Assembly (NCBI RefSeq): GCF_030453725.1
Contig: NZ_JAKDJU010000069.1
Span: 1 to 15,284, forward strand
From: Brevibacterium picturae
GTDB lineage: Bacteria; Actinomycetota; Actinomycetes; Actinomycetales; Brevibacteriaceae
Direction: 5' to 3'
Length of the DNA: 15,284 bases
This document shows, one piece after another, positions 13,580-15,284 of this stretch (position 1 is the stretch's first letter; each line of letters begins with the position of its first letter). The position numbers were made by a program, and so were the translations under genes. The notes beneath the pieces are model-generated. The model saw only the letters and a list, made by a program, of their open reading frames with translations, searched no databases and was not told the origin of the DNA.

Positions 13580-15282
13580 CTCTGCTGACCAGCGCCGATG
13601 ACACCCCCAACCGCAACAATGCACGACTGAACCGCACCCACCACGGCCGTCACGCCGAGAACCACGCCGGCTCCGAAATCACAGGACTGTGGACCCTGCT
13701 GCGGCTCATGGGCAGACGAGACCGGTGGCGAGCGCCCATCTGGATCCTCAGCCTTGCCGCGCTCACCGCCTACTTCTCCAACGCGATCGCTCTGGTCATG
13801 GACGAGAACTCGCTGTCATCAATGGCGGTGTTCGCAAAGAACCCCGTGATGGGGCTGATCACCGGCCCGGGCTACGGAATGGACGAGATCACAATCGCTC
13901 GCTTCGTCGTGGGCATGTACGGGGTCTTCCTCATGCTCGGTATCGCAATGATGTCGATCACGACGATGACCCGGCACACTCGGGCCGAGGAGCAGACCGG
14001 TCGCGCGGAGCTGATTCGGGCGAACGTGACCGGCCGCCACACTCAGCTTCTCGCCGCGCTCGTTCTCACCCTGGTGATGAACCTCGTGGCCGGATTCCTC
14101 ATGTCCCTGGCGTTCTTCTTCTCCGAAGCGAGACCCGATCCTTTCTCCTCTGCTCTTCTCTTCGGCGCGAGCATCGCCGCGGCCGGCTGCGTGTTCGCGG
14201 CGATCACCGGTGTCACAGTGCAGCTGACCTCGTTCGCCCGCGCAGCATCGGGCATCGCCGGTGCGGTGCTGGCGGCGACGTTCGTCGTCCGCGGTCTCGG
14301 CGACATGTCCGCCGTCTCCGGAGGCGACCTGGACTGGCTGTCATGGCTCTCTCCTCTGGGGTGGTCGCAGCAGACGGCTCCGTACACTCTCGACCGATGG
14401 ACTCCGCTGCTGCTGTCGGTGGCGGCCGTCGTCGTCCTCATCCCCGTGAGCCTGTTCCTCCAGTCCCGCCGTGACCTGGCGGCCGGCATCTTCGCCGACC
14501 GCCTCGGCCGGGCCCACGCTTCATCCGGCCTGTCGACGAGCACGGGACTGGCGCTGCGCCTGCAGCGTTCGAGTCTGACTTGGTGGTCGATCGGTATCTT
14601 CACCATGGCGGCCGTCTTCGGATCCTTCACCGGAGCCATGAAAGACGGGGCAGCAGGGATGCCGAAGGAGATCCTCGACATCATGGGCGGTTCGCGCGGA
14701 ATCGTCGACGGCTACATCGGCTACATGGCCCTCTACTTCGCCATGATCGCCGGCGCCTACGCGATCATCGCCGCGTCTGGCCTGCGATCCGAGGAGGCAG
14801 GGTTCCGCACGGAGCCCGTCCTCGCCACAACCGTGGGTCGCGGCCGGTGGGTGCTGTCGTGGACACTCGTGACCCTGCTCGGCTCACTCTGGCTGATGAC
14901 CCTGGCAGGGGTGGGCGAGGGTCTGGGAGCCGCCGCCTCGACCGGTGACTGGTCGCTGATGGGTCCGGCGGTCCTCGGTCACGTCGCGCAGACCGCATCC
15001 GTGTGGATTCTCCTCGGGCTCGCCCTCGCACTCTACGGATGGGCGCCGAGGCTGCAGGGTTTGGTCTGGCTCGTGTTCGTCTACAGCGCCGGCATGGCCA
15101 TGTTCGGACAGATGATGCAGCTCGACGAGGCGGTCCTCGACACCTCTGTCTTCGTCCACATCGGCCAGTATCCGGCCCAGGACCTGTCCGCCGAGGCGGT
15201 CGTGGTCCTGACCGCGGCGACCGTGGTTCTCGTGGGGCTGGGGATGCTGGGGTTCCGGCGGCGGGACCTGGTCACTGCGTGA
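13576..15282 (+). CDS. ABC-2 exporter permease, polyketide-antibiotic exporter type
   Basis: Membrane subunit of the exporter, 568 residues with about twelve helices, twice the size of a simple ABC-2 permease. The two halves appear to be related: M-T-R-H-T-R-A-E-E-Q-T-G-R-A-E-L (131-146) followed by V-T-G-R in the first half corresponds to S-G-L-R-S-E-E-A-G-F-R-T-E-P-V-L-A (401-417) followed by V-G-R-G-R in the second. W-L-S-P-L-G-W-S-Q-Q-T-A-P-Y (257-270) is characteristic of this group (COG3559-like). A polar N-terminus of about 35 residues precedes the first helix. AGGGAG (13565-13570) lies 5 nt upstream, and the ATG overlaps the ATPase stop. The protein is complete, ending 2 bp before the window edge. 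The substrate is probably a hydrophobic drug or antibiotic, by family association only. Confidence 0.92.
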   Translation: MTLLTSADDTPNRNNARLNRTHHGRHAENHAGSEITGLWTLLRLMGRRDRWRAPIWILSLAALTAYFSNAIALVMDENSLSSMAVFAKNPVMGLITGPGYGMDEITIARFVVGMYGVFLMLGIAMMSITTMTRHTRAEEQTGRAELIRANVTGRHTQLLAALVLTLVMNLVAGFLMSLAFFFSEARPDPFSSALLFGASIAAAGCVFAAITGVTVQLTSFARAASGIAGAVLAATFVVRGLGDMSAVSGGDLDWLSWLSPLGWSQQTAPYTLDRWTPLLLSVAAVVVLIPVSLFLQSRRDLAAGIFADRLGRAHASSGLSTSTGLALRLQRSSLTWWSIGIFTMAAVFGSFTGAMKDGAAGMPKEILDIMGGSRGIVDGYIGYMALYFAMIAGAYAIIAASGLRSEEAGFRTEPVLATTVGRGRWVLSWTLVTLLGSLWLMTLAGVGEGLGAAASTGDWSLMGPAVLGHVAQTASVWILLGLALALYGWAPRLQGLVWLVFVYSAGMAMFGQMMQLDEAVLDTSVFVHIGQYPAQDLSAEAVVVLTAATVVLVGLGMLGFRRRDLVTA

Positions 15283-15284
15283 GG

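Noticed and set aside
1..15284. A mobile element, phage remnant or defence system
   Set aside because: No transposase, integrase, terminal repeats, toxin-antitoxin pair, nuclease or methylase was recognised; all genes match transport, regulation or glycolysis families.

Overview
The window is about 15.3 kb of high-GC DNA with dense genes, Shine-Dalgarno sites of the AGGAG/AAGGA type mixed with promoters placed to give leaderless mRNAs, and an actinobacterial gene repertoire: an ABC-2 'polyketide exporter' type permease, a BetP-like BCCT carrier and a lipoprotein solute-binding protein. It looks like chromosome of an actinomycete, possibly a Micrococcales member such as Brevibacterium. The genus is inferred only from the general look of the proteins and is not established. 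No phage, transposase, integrase, tRNA, rRNA or CRISPR array is visible.

Layout. (1) Positions 1-4071, minus strand: a peptide/nickel-type ABC importer in the order lipoprotein binding protein, DppB-like permease, DppC-like permease, then the first 19 codons of a further gene that runs off the left edge and is probably an ATPase subunit. A strong hairpin lies between the binding protein and the permeases. (2) 4386-5924, plus strand: an AGCS sodium:alanine/glycine symporter, divergent from the importer across a 314-bp regulatory gap. (3) 6090-7112, minus strand: class II fructose-bisphosphate aldolase, convergent with the symporter across a perfect 21-bp hairpin. (4) 7344-9236, minus strand: a BCCT-family osmolyte carrier, divergent from (5) 9357-10676, plus strand: a UMF1/Atg22-like MFS transporter. 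(6) 10820-11715, minus strand: an ArsR-type repressor followed by an SRPBCC/AHSA1 protein, convergent with the MFS gene across a perfect 24-bp hairpin. (7) 11805-15282, plus strand: a TetR repressor, ABC ATPase and ABC-2 permease with ATGA overlaps at both junctions, a typical self-regulated exporter operon.

How the genes work together. Five of the seven units move solutes across the membrane: peptide uptake, alanine/glycine uptake, betaine-like osmolyte uptake, an unknown MFS substrate and an exported hydrophobic or antibiotic-like compound. The clearest regulatory DNA is the 89-bp gap between the ArsR and TetR genes. It holds two back-to-back promoters, each overlapped by its own inverted-repeat operator, and each is positioned so that transcription would begin at or next to the start codon. 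No clearly undescribed system is present. The region reads as ordinary accessory transport and regulation, and the points of most interest are in the intergenic DNA: operators, leaderless starts, an mRNA-processing or attenuating hairpin, and several short tandem duplications.
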